From NCBI GenBank assembly GCA_025360565.1, contig JANYBY010000225.1:1-5631 (forward strand): a stretch of DNA of 5,631 bases, read 5' to 3'. The notes beneath the pieces were generated by a model. It made no database searches, was not told the origin of the DNA, and saw only the letters and a list, made by a program, of their open reading frames with translations. The translations under genes and the position numbers were made by a program. Positions 1-5,631 of this stretch are shown here, piece after piece. How positions within the stretch are numbered: position 1 is the stretch's first letter; every line of letters starts with the position of its first letter. Origin of the DNA: Bacteroidota bacterium (lineage in GTDB: Bacteria > Bacteroidota > Bacteroidia > B-17B0 > Aurantibacillaceae).

Positions 1-1812
1 TTTTTTATCGGTACCTGTACTTAATGTAATTTGATCGTTTGCGGGATTTGGGTAAACCATAAACGAATTATTTTTATCGGCTATAAATTCTTTTACGCCA
101 ACATAAGGTTTTGATACCCTGAAAACCGGATGTAACATGAGCGAACCGGGAATAACTGATTGCGACCAGCCTGTGCCGTCATCAAAATACAAATTATCCA
201 TATGATTTAAATTCCTATCAAACCCAATGCCAATACCGCTTGCCACTTTTTGAATTAAGCCTATATAATAATTTCCCGCGTTTAAAACCTGTGGTATGGT
301 TAATTTGTATTCGGGTTCGGGTTTAAAACCATTGTTGTAATATATGGGTGTTTTTAAACTATCCGCATCTAAGTAAATAGGCGGTACTCCCGGCTGAATA
401 CTATTCCAAATTGCTAATCGGAAATGATAATTTGATTGTGCTAAAGCTATTGAACCAATGGGGTCAAAATAAATTCTTACCGATCGCAAGGTATCCGCAA
501 TATTTAATGTGAATTTTTGCGCTATTTTAATATTCCCGCCCACATTGCTTACATAATAAGCCGCTTCGGCGCTTCCATCATCGTAAGCATAATAATTTCT
601 GAATTTTTGATATTGAATTACAGTATCATTGTTTGGAAAAAAATCGTTCGAAACTCCTGAGCGATAGAGATAATGTTTGATCTTAAAATCGGCGCTATCG
701 GTAAAAGGGGCAAAGGTGTAATTAAATGCCGGATGAGCGTGCGGCGCGTAATTGCTCCATCCGTTATTTTTAAAAATACCAAGGCCGGGATTTGCGCCAC
801 CTGTATAACTATTCAATAAAGCACCGCCCGGAAAATCGTATAAACGGTTCTCATATGTTATGTTAAGAGAATACGTGCCATTGTTACGAATAAAAACCGA
901 AGTGTTCGTCGCTTTCTCTCCTGCAACATATTGCTCCCACGGCATCATTGCGTATTGATGGAGTAACGGAGTTGGCAGATAACCAATCGTAATGTCATCG
1001 TAAGCCGTATCAGCAATTCTTTTGCGGTTCTTATCCAAATAAATATAATCTAAATGAAAATGGTCAAAATCGCCCGCAGTGCTGGCTGTATTTCTGAACC
1101 TGAATTGAAATCCATCTTTAAAATAATAAGCGGAATCTAACATTATAAAAACCCTTTTAAAAACAGTATCGTTTGTATTCGGATTTGAGTTGCCTCTTGC
1201 GTACCAAACTTTATTATTCCATTTTGCCGATGTTGGATTATACAGATCAAGAATTAAAGAATCGTTCAACTCCGGCGAATCTCCAAAACCTCGGGCTTCA
1301 TAATAAAACGTTAAAGCTACACTATCTGTTGGCTGCAAGGTTAGCGCACCAACTGTTAAAAGATTAATGGGTTTTGATGTTAAAGTATCGGCCGGAAATG
1401 ATAATGAAATATTGAGAAGTGCGGGCGTGTAAGGATAACCGTATTTATTTAACCCGTCAAAAGTAGCAACACCAATACTTGGAGGGGCAATGGCATGGCC
1501 GGTGTTAACGTAAGTGGATAGATTGGAATCCCACAAACTCAGATCCGGGAACATTTGCGTGGGAGCATAATAAAAATCTTCTTTGAATGGAAGCTGCAAA
1601 CTTACAGCGCTTTTATTCGCTGTTTTATTTAATGTGTTTTCAGTTTTATTCAGATCTTTATAAATATAATTTATGTTGCCGCTTAAAGGCCGTATGCCTT
1701 CTTGGGCAAGGGTTTGAAGCGATGTAAATAATAAGCAAACAGCAATTGCCTTAAATCTCCATGCGAATGTGGAAAATTTCAGAACACTATTTATTTTTTT
1801 ATCCAACTTCAT
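1..1812 (-). CDS. Secreted protein with C-terminal T9SS type A sorting domain, 3' end cut by window edge
   Basis: The minus-strand frame is open for 604 codons from ATG at 1812 to the left edge with no stop, so the C-terminus is missing. Residues 1-20 form a long basic n-region, about 22-32 a hydrophobic core, and cleavage is likely after LQTLA (residue 36). The body is rich in beta-prone, Asn/Tyr/Asp-rich sequence. Residues 407-416 read YYAYDDGSAE, a motif I recall as recurrent in Bacteroidota T9SS-exported proteins. Residues 584-594 (FMVYPNPANDQ) begin a typical type A sorting domain (Por_Secre_tail), which directs export through the type IX system to the cell surface or medium; perhaps 50-60 residues lie beyond the edge. 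No catalytic domain was recognised, so the function is unknown. The ATG shares a base with the stop of the PASTA gene (TAATG), which fixes the start and suggests coupled translation. Confidence 0.93.
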   Translation of the reverse strand, partial: MKLDKKINSVLKFSTFAWRFKAIAVCLLFTSLQTLAQEGIRPLSGNINYIYKDLNKTENTLNKTANKSAVSLQLPFKEDFYYAPTQMFPDLSLWDSNLSTYVNTGHAIAPPSIGVATFDGLNKYGYPYTPALLNISLSFPADTLTSKPINLLTVGALTLQPTDSVALTFYYEARGFGDSPELNDSLILDLYNPTSAKWNNKVWYARGNSNPNTNDTVFKRVFIMLDSAYYFKDGFQFRFRNTASTAGDFDHFHLDYIYLDKNRKRIADTAYDDITIGYLPTPLLHQYAMMPWEQYVAGEKATNTSVFIRNNGTYSLNITYENRLYDFPGGALLNSYTGGANPGLGIFKNNGWSNYAPHAHPAFNYTFAPFTDSADFKIKHYLYRSGVSNDFFPNNDTVIQYQKFRNYYAYDDGSAEAAYYVSNVGGNIKIAQKFTLNIADTLRSVRIYFDPIGSIALAQSNYHFRLAIWNSIQPGVPPIYLDADSLKTPIYYNNGFKPEPEYKLTIPQVLNAGNYYIGLIQKVASGIGIGFDRNLNHMDNLYFDDGTGWSQSVIPGSLMLHPVFRVSKPYVGVKEFIADKNNSFMVYPNPANDQITLSTGTDKK

Positions 1813-2417
1813 TATTCAATAACCGGATCATCCGTTTTTGTTGTATCGTTCACGTAATGTGAGTAGTGACTATCTTTTACCCCAATTATCAAATCAACAG
1901 TACTTCCTTTTTTAATTGCATCACCCGGCGCAATTTCTTTCCCCCCTGTTAATTGCCCTATAACACAACCGTTGCAATCAGCTGATTTTTCGGTTATTTT
2001 GCCGGTTCTTAATCCGTAAGTTCCAATAATTAACCTTGCCTGTCTTTCGCTTCTATCAATTAATTTGGGCATTTTTATTTGCGGGGCTATCATCCCTGTA
2101 ACGTAAAGATATACCTTCCTATTGTGTTTTACTTTGCTATTTGCTTCGGGATCTTGACGCAAAACAATGCCTGTTTTTTGTTTTGGATCATAAATACTAT
2201 CAATAATTTGAAATGTAACATCTTTATCCTTAATAAAAGCGTTTAACTTACCAACTTCAATACCTTTAAAGTCAGGAACTTGAGAAAATTCACCGTGTTT
2301 AGTGTAGGAGGAGAGCCATTTTACAATTAAAAAGAAAACAATAAAGAGGGTAAGCAATATTATTCCAATATGAATGAAAAATTGTTTTGATTTAAAAAAT
2401 GAAAAAAAAGCTGACAT
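1812..2417 (-). CDS. Membrane-anchored protein with two PASTA domains
   Basis: This is a 201-residue protein. A short Lys-containing N-terminus (1-12) precedes one transmembrane helix (about 13-33), and the rest should lie in the periplasm. PASTA domain 1 spans about 45-108, with VPDFKG near its start and the characteristic IVLRQDPEANSKV segment at 84-96. PASTA domain 2 spans about 115-180 (MPKLIDRSERQA, then APGDAIKKGSTVDLIIG). The last 20 residues are polar and Asp/Thr-rich. PASTA domains are known from peptidoglycan-binding kinases and penicillin-binding proteins; stand-alone membrane-anchored forms of this size are common in Bacteroidota, so a peptidoglycan-associated role is inferred. 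There is no kinase or transpeptidase domain. Oddity: domain 2 holds a periplasmic CNGC motif (148-151) that could form a disulfide. ATG at 2417 is preceded by AT-rich sequence without a Shine-Dalgarno. The stop overlaps the next gene's ATG by one base. Confidence 0.93.
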   Translation of the reverse strand: MSAFFSFFKSKQFFIHIGIILLTLFIVFFLIVKWLSSYTKHGEFSQVPDFKGIEVGKLNAFIKDKDVTFQIIDSIYDPKQKTGIVLRQDPEANSKVKHNRKVYLYVTGMIAPQIKMPKLIDRSERQARLIIGTYGLRTGKITEKSADCNGCVIGQLTGGKEIAPGDAIKKGSTVDLIIGVKDSHYSHYVNDTTKTDDPVIE

Positions 2418-2430
2418 CTATATTAATTTA

Positions 2431-2438
2431 CAATTTTA
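2431..2438 (-). promoter_or_regulatory. Weak candidate -7 element upstream of the PASTA gene
   Basis: On the minus strand this reads TAAAATTG, five of the six fixed positions of the Bacteroidota -7 consensus TAnnTTTG, and ends 13 nt before the ATG at 2417. No clear -33 TTG was seen. In AT-rich DNA such a match is easily due to chance, and the PASTA gene may instead be read from the upstream membrane-protein gene. The 71-bp gap (2418-2488) shows no convincing terminator hairpin. Confidence 0.2.
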
Positions 2439-2488
2439 GTGTTTGTGAATTTAAATTTATCGATTGTAAATAATTAGATCTTTAATAG

Positions 2489-2914
2489 TTAAGCTTCTTC
2501 CAAATGAGGTTCTCTAACTGTTACTTTTAATAAAGTGATAACCAATGCACCAATTGTTTGTTCGCTTATTTGCCAAATGCAATCAACCGATAAATGACTT
2601 ATGCTTAAATGTTTTGTGATTGAAATATTTACCACTGTAGCGATCATAAAGAACGAAAAACCCGCAATAATGCCTGTAAAAAGGCCCCTTAAAAAATAAT
2701 TTTCGATCTTTTTCATCAAAGAGGATTCGAATAAAAAATAAATTCCGGCGCCAAAGATCAAATAGGTAAAAGCGGCAAAAGTTACAAACCAGCTTAATGG
2801 AAATTGGATGCGCTTAAAATCATTTAAAAATATGCCGTGCCATAAATAAAAGAGAATAAACATTATTACGGCAGAAAGAATCCAAGAAAGAAAAAACCTT
2901 ATTCCAAGTTTCAT
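2489..2914 (-). CDS. Small four-helix integral membrane protein, function unknown
   Basis: This is a 141-residue, strongly hydrophobic protein. Four membrane segments are visible at about 7-29, 40-62, 74-97 and 116-133, with a short charged tail (REPHLEEA). A conserved-looking YLWHGIFLNDF stretch (23-33) follows helix 1. Lys and Arg concentrate in the loop after helix 2 (MKKIENYFLR), which would put that loop in the cytoplasm under the positive-inside rule. I do not recognise the family; it vaguely resembles small DUF1761-like membrane proteins, but I cannot support that assignment. The start is well fixed: an in-frame TGA lies three codons upstream (2921-2923) and ATG at 2914 is the first start after it. 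An exact -7 motif sits 12 nt upstream. It is the first gene of the minus-strand run, followed by the PASTA gene after 71 bp. Confidence 0.85.
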   Translation of the reverse strand: MKLGIRFFLSWILSAVIMFILFYLWHGIFLNDFKRIQFPLSWFVTFAAFTYLIFGAGIYFLFESSLMKKIENYFLRGLFTGIIAGFSFFMIATVVNISITKHLSISHLSVDCIWQISEQTIGALVITLLKVTVREPHLEEA

Positions 2915-2926
2915 AAATCGTCAATA

Positions 2927-2934
2927 CAAATGTA
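2927..2934 (-). promoter_or_regulatory. Bacteroidota-type -7 promoter element for the minus-strand genes
   Basis: The minus strand reads TACATTTG, an exact match to TAnnTTTG. It ends 12 nt before the ATG at 2914, so transcription would start around 2920-2922 and leave a leader of only about 6-9 nt. No clear TTG-type -33 element was found at the expected distance (around 2953-2958). The match to the motif and its position are visible in the sequence; promoter activity is inferred. Confidence 0.55.
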
Positions 2935-2994
2935 CTCAATTTTTAGCGATATTTTATGGCCTTTAACATTTTAAAAACAAGTATTAAAAATGTA

Positions 2995-3002
2995 TATATT
3001 TG
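2995..3002 (+). promoter_or_regulatory. Bacteroidota-type -7 promoter element for the plus-strand operon
   Basis: The plus strand reads TATATTTG, an exact match to TAnnTTTG, ending 6 nt before the GTG at 3009. Transcription starting 4-7 nt downstream of the box would begin at or almost at the start codon, predicting a leaderless or nearly leaderless mRNA. No clear -33 TTG was seen around 2971-2976. It faces away from the minus-strand element 60 bp to its left, so the two promoters share the region between them. Confidence 0.5.
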
Positions 3003-3008
3003 TAAAAG

Positions 3009-4607
3009 GTGAACTTTTTTAAAAAAATAGGTATTTTATTGCTTTTTTTGATTGTTTTTGGGCAATGCCGAAAACAAACCGGTGCTTCTTGGGATGTGGA
3101 TCTGGTTTTGCCCGTGGTAACAAGTCAGCTTAACATTAAAAATTTTTTGGGCGACTCTGTTTTTAAAACCGATAATACAGGTTTACTTGATCTGAGTGTT
3201 ACCCGAACCATTACCGCCATAAAATTAGATTCCCTTATTAAATTACCCGATACTAACATTGTAAAACTTTTTCCGGTACCGCCCGGATTTTATGCTCCCG
3301 GCCAAAGTTTTACATTTATTCCTCCCGATAATATTACGTTTAATATTCCCAACGGCGTTGCTTTAAAAACCGCCGATATAAGAACCGGATTATTAACCGT
3401 AAAGTTTACAAACGATCTGGATGGCCCAATTGATATTATTTATAATATTCCAAGCGCAACAAAATATGGGCTGCCGCTGGTAATTTCAGAAATTGTTCCC
3501 GGTGCCACAACCGTTGCACCGGTAGCAAGCGGAACGTTAGTAAAAACGTATGACCTGGCAGGTTATAATTTAAACCTTACCGGCTTAAACGGTACCACCT
3601 ATAACAGCATTGTTGAGGCTTATACCATTTCTGTTGATCCGAGTAATACTTTGGGGCTGTCGCCCGCCTTAGGAAAATTTGCTAAAATTGAGATCACTTA
3701 CGCTAAAGTTATACCTCAGTATGTTGAAGGTTATTTTGGGCAGCAAAGCGTGGCGGTGCCGTTTGATACCACAAAATTAGACCTGATAAAAAATTTCCAG
3801 GCATCCAACTTTATGTTAAGCAGCGCCACTTGTAATTTTAATATTTTAAACGAGTTTGGCTGCGAGTTTTCGGCCAATTTATCAAATATAAAATCCATTA
3901 ATTCACCAACAATTATTCCATTAAATACCACTCAGCTCTCAAACATGAATATTAATAGCGCTTCAAAGGTGGGCGCAACCATTTTCCCGAGCGTTAAAAC
4001 AATTTCGTTAACCAATATAAACAGCAACATTGTTCCATTCCTGTCAAACCTTCCAAATAAACTTACTTTCCAAGGTAATATTAACGTAAACCCAAACGGT
4101 AATTTATCGGGTTACCATGATTTTGCATTTTATAACACGGGAATAAAAGTACTGGCCGATATAAACATCCCTTTTAAATTTACAGCCAATTATTTTAAAC
4201 TGATCTCAAATACCAAAGTAGATTTTGCAAATGTTACTTCGTTAGACAAAGTTAACGGCGGTAAATTTATTATTTCGGCAAATAACGGTTACCCTTTTGC
4301 CACAAAAATTCAGGCGTATTTGCTGGATGAAAATAATGTAAAAATAGATTCGCTTTTTACAACAGGCGCAAATACTATAGCGGGCGGCATATTGGATAAT
4401 CAAAATGTGGTTATCGCCCAAACCGCGTCCAGTATTGAAATGCCGATTGATGCAGCAAAGATCCAAAATTTAAAAAAGAGTAAATCAATAAGAATTGAAA
4501 CAAGTTTAATTATGCCGACTAACCCGCCGCCAATAAAAATTTACGAAAAATATACCATTGATGTAAATATTGTTGCCGAATTAAATGTAAGGGCAGAACG
4601 AAAATAA
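3009..4607 (+). CDS. Putative outer-membrane lipoprotein, 532 residues, beta-rich, unknown function
   Basis: The GTG start is the first possible one in frame: an in-frame TAA lies at 3003-3005. The N-terminus (MNFFKKIG) is followed by a hydrophobic stretch and then FGQC, so Cys20 is a plausible lipidation site in the loose lipobox used by Bacteroidota. The sequence after Cys20 (RKQTG) lacks the acidic surface-export signal, so it probably faces the periplasm. The GASWDVDLVLPV segment (25-36) follows. The rest alternates short hydrophobic and polar stretches, as in beta-sandwich or solenoid folds, rich in Asn, Thr and Ile. A YVEGYFGQQ...NEFGCEF stretch (238-287) matches a pattern I recall from unnamed Bacteroidota envelope lipoproteins; Cys275 and Cys285 within it could pair. 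No enzyme motif is visible. Only 4 nt separate it from the next gene, a probable outer-membrane protein, so the two are likely co-transcribed and perhaps partners. Confidence 0.88.
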   Translation: MNFFKKIGILLLFLIVFGQCRKQTGASWDVDLVLPVVTSQLNIKNFLGDSVFKTDNTGLLDLSVTRTITAIKLDSLIKLPDTNIVKLFPVPPGFYAPGQSFTFIPPDNITFNIPNGVALKTADIRTGLLTVKFTNDLDGPIDIIYNIPSATKYGLPLVISEIVPGATTVAPVASGTLVKTYDLAGYNLNLTGLNGTTYNSIVEAYTISVDPSNTLGLSPALGKFAKIEITYAKVIPQYVEGYFGQQSVAVPFDTTKLDLIKNFQASNFMLSSATCNFNILNEFGCEFSANLSNIKSINSPTIIPLNTTQLSNMNINSASKVGATIFPSVKTISLTNINSNIVPFLSNLPNKLTFQGNINVNPNGNLSGYHDFAFYNTGIKVLADINIPFKFTANYFKLISNTKVDFANVTSLDKVNGGKFIISANNGYPFATKIQAYLLDENNVKIDSLFTTGANTIAGGILDNQNVVIAQTASSIEMPIDAAKIQNLKKSKSIRIETSLIMPTNPPPIKIYEKYTIDVNIVAELNVRAERK

Positions 4608-4611
4608 CCAA

Positions 4612-5631
4612 ATGCAACTAACCACGGAGACACGAAGAACACGGAGTTTCACCGAGAAATACTATGTGCTTTCTTTGCTATATGCCTCTGTAATTTGTAA
4701 TGCAGCCCGCAATGCAAAAGTAGTTCTCTGTACCTCCGTGGTTCGTTCTAAACTATATACCTCTGTATTTACCAAAGTATTTCACAACGCAAAAATTTTC
4801 TCAGTGCTTCTCTGTGTCCTCTGTACCTCCGTGGTTAGGGCCCAGTACAACACCGAGTTTATGAACTACAAAGACCTGGGCCGAAGCGTTTCTGTTTCGA
4901 TGGATTTTGATGCGGGCAGCAATGGAATGACCACCGCCATGATGAATAAATTGCTATGGGGCGGTTATATTGACAGTGATCTGAAAAAACAATCGGGCAA
5001 ATATTTAAAAGGCAAAAATAATTTTGGTATCAATCTTAATTTTGATGTAAGTGCATTTATAAAAGGAACCAAAAAACTTGATTTTTTGATCGGGGTAAAA
5101 GATCAGGAAATTTTGAACGCTACTTACACTTCCGATTTTTATAATTTAATGTTTTACGGTAACCAATCCTTCAAAGGTTTAACTGCAAACCTGGCAGGCA
5201 CCAATGTAAATGCCCTGCGTTTTCAGGAAGTAAAATTCGGAGCCATACTTCATAATTTTGATTCGGTGGCTAAAATTGGCATTTCGGTTTCCTTCATAAA
5301 AGGCGAACAGTTGTTTTTTGTAAAGGCCAACAAAGGTTCAAGTTTATATACATCGGGCGATGGGAGCGAAATTGTTTTTAACTCCAACTTCAACATGGCT
5401 TTAAGCAACCCAAACAACCAGCAATTTGGCGCTTTTAATGGGGTAGGAGCCAGCGCCGACATTTTTTTTGAAACCCCCTACAAAAGTAAAATTGGTAAAC
5501 GCAGCGTTTTAACCGTTAATGCAAATAATATCGGGTTTATTCATTGGTTCAGCGGAAGTCAGCAATACAGCAGCGATTCGTCGTTATCCTTCACCGGCTA
5601 TCATGTAAATAATCTTTTAGATCTAAAAGAT
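4612..5631 (+). CDS. Probable outer-membrane beta-barrel protein of the DUF5723 type, 3' end cut by window edge
   Basis: The frame is open for 340 codons from ATG at 4612 (4 nt after the lipoprotein stop) to the right edge with no stop. The mature part begins near Gln78 (QYNTEFMNYKDLGRSVSVSM) and continues with alternating beta-strand-like segments. Residues typical of Bacteroidota DUF5723 proteins include a Gly-rich GVGASADIFFETPY stretch (about 278-291) and the strand NANNIGFIHW (303-312). DUF5723 proteins are usually somewhat over 400 residues, so the C-terminal barrel strands lie beyond the edge. The start is uncertain: ATG 4612 gives 77 residues before the likely cleavage site (VRA before Q78), too long for a signal peptide; GTG at 4738 gives a normal 35-residue signal peptide with hydrophobic core IFSVLLCVLCTSVV. 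ATG 4861 would lose the signal. Residues 3-76 or so are encoded by a repeat element. Substrate or role unknown. Confidence 0.85.
   Translation, partial: MQLTTETRRTRSFTEKYYVLSLLYASVICNAARNAKVVLCTSVVRSKLYTSVFTKVFHNAKIFSVLLCVLCTSVVRAQYNTEFMNYKDLGRSVSVSMDFDAGSNGMTTAMMNKLLWGGYIDSDLKKQSGKYLKGKNNFGINLNFDVSAFIKGTKKLDFLIGVKDQEILNATYTSDFYNLMFYGNQSFKGLTANLAGTNVNALRFQEVKFGAILHNFDSVAKIGISVSFIKGEQLFFVKANKGSSLYTSGDGSEIVFNSNFNMALSNPNNQQFGAFNGVGASADIFFETPYKSKIGKRSVLTVNANNIGFIHWFSGSQQYSSDSSLSFTGYHVNNLLDLKD
4619..4837 (+). repeat. 219-bp degenerate inverted-repeat element inside the 5' end of the DUF5723-like gene
   Basis: The left arm (4619-4656, starting TAACCACGGAG) and right arm (4800-4837, ending CTCCGTGGTTA) are inverted copies of one another that align without gaps over 38 nt. 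The outer 11 nt are identical, 28 of 38 positions match overall, and seven of the ten mismatches are transitions. The ACCACGGAG/CTCCGTGGT core belongs to a type of interspersed repeat I recall from many environmental bacterial genomes; that is memory, not a search result. The element is exactly 73 codons long and contains no stop in the frame of the host gene. No transposase and no flanking target duplication were seen. A small non-autonomous mobile or REP-like palindromic element is the best description. Confidence 0.75.
4678..4836 (+). repeat. Diverged in-frame tandem duplication within the inverted-repeat element
   Basis: Unit 1 (4678-4743) and unit 2 (4753-4836) share a beginning (CTATATGCCTCTGTA against CTATATACCTCTGTA), a middle (CGCAATGCAAAA against CACAACGCAAAA) and an identical 18-nt end (CTCTGTACCTCCGTGGTT at 4726-4743 and 4819-4836). 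The offset is 75 nt for the first two blocks and 93 nt for the last, so unit 2 carries 18 extra nt. All offsets are multiples of three. The encoded peptides repeat accordingly: LYASV...NAKVV then LCTSVVRS, and LYTSV...NAKIF then LCTSVVRA. Confidence 0.7.
4738..4842 (+). other. Predicted signal peptide coding segment made mostly of repeat sequence
   Basis: Read from GTG at 4738, this segment encodes a 35-residue signal peptide: a basic n-region with Arg, Lys and His, the hydrophobic core IFSVLLCVLCTSVV, and cleavage after VRA just before Gln at 4843. The core comes from the right arm of the inverted repeat. If translation instead starts at ATG 4612, the same segment would follow 42 extra residues. 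The start choice rests on normal signal peptide length; no Shine-Dalgarno is seen at either start. Confidence 0.5.
5612..5631. repeat. Perfect 20-bp palindrome at the right edge, within coding sequence
   Basis: The sequence ATCTTTTAGATCTAAAAGAT equals its own reverse complement over all 20 bases and reaches the last base of the window, so it could extend further. It lies inside the open DUF5723-like frame and encodes about LLDLKD. Chance in AT-rich coding DNA is a reasonable explanation; no regulatory role is claimed. Confidence 0.6.

Noticed and set aside
618..800. Minus-strand open frame of 60 codons
   Set aside because: It lies out of frame within the T9SS-exported protein gene on the same strand, which is continuously open and protein-like here.
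1173..1367. Plus-strand open frame of 64 codons
   Set aside because: It is antisense to the T9SS-exported protein gene and shows no domain or promoter of its own.
2418..2488. Possible terminator between the membrane-protein and PASTA genes
   Set aside because: Only short AT-rich palindromes such as AATTTAAATT are present; there is no GC-containing stem followed by a T run.
3731..3931. Minus-strand open frame of 66 codons
   Set aside because: It is antisense to the lipoprotein gene, whose frame is well supported; a shadow frame.
4242..4466. Minus-strand open frame of 74 codons
   Set aside because: It is antisense to the 3' part of the lipoprotein gene; the Cys-rich translation looks like a shadow.
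4619..4837. Possible CRISPR array or intergenic regulatory RNA
   Set aside because: There are only two diverged units, and the arms are inverted rather than regularly spaced direct repeats. The stretch also stays open in the frame of the downstream gene, so it was treated as a repeat inside a coding region.
5250..5462. Minus-strand open frame of 70 codons
   Set aside because: It is antisense to the DUF5723-like gene, whose Gly-rich and barrel-strand segments match the opposite strand.

Overview
This window looks like chromosomal DNA from a member of the Bacteroidota. The evidence is an AT-rich composition, a C-terminal Por-secretion (type IX, T9SS) sorting signal in the leftmost gene, two exact matches to the Bacteroidota -7 promoter motif TAnnTTTG, start codons without Shine-Dalgarno sequences, and an outer-membrane-type protein resembling DUF5723. 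A more precise lineage cannot be given from the sequence alone. All recognised genes concern the cell envelope. Five coding regions fill nearly everything, and no RNA gene, CRISPR array or transposase was seen.

Left half, minus strand, read right to left: a small four-helix membrane protein of unknown function (2489-2914), a membrane-anchored protein with two PASTA domains (1812-2417), and a secreted protein with a T9SS sorting domain that runs off the left edge (1-1812). The last two overlap by one base (TAATG) and are probably translationally coupled. The membrane protein gene has its own promoter-like motif and lies 71 bp upstream of the PASTA gene, so the three may be one transcription unit.

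The 94-bp gap at 2915-3008 is a divergent promoter region. Each side has an exact TAnnTTTG box very close to the start codon, so both mRNAs are predicted to have very short or no 5' leaders.

Right half, plus strand: a 532-residue putative lipoprotein (3009-4607), then after 4 nt an open frame that runs off the right edge (4612-5631 and beyond) and encodes a probable outer-membrane protein of the DUF5723 type. The two are probably one operon and may work together at the outer membrane.

The most unusual feature is a 219-bp degenerate inverted-repeat element (4619-4837) carrying the 'ACCACGGAG...CTCCGTGGT' type of interspersed repeat. It lies inside the 5' end of the DUF5723-like gene. It is exactly 73 codons long, stays open in the gene's frame, contains an internal duplication, and its right arm encodes the hydrophobic core of what appears to be the signal peptide. 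A non-coding repeat seems to have been co-opted as a secretion signal.
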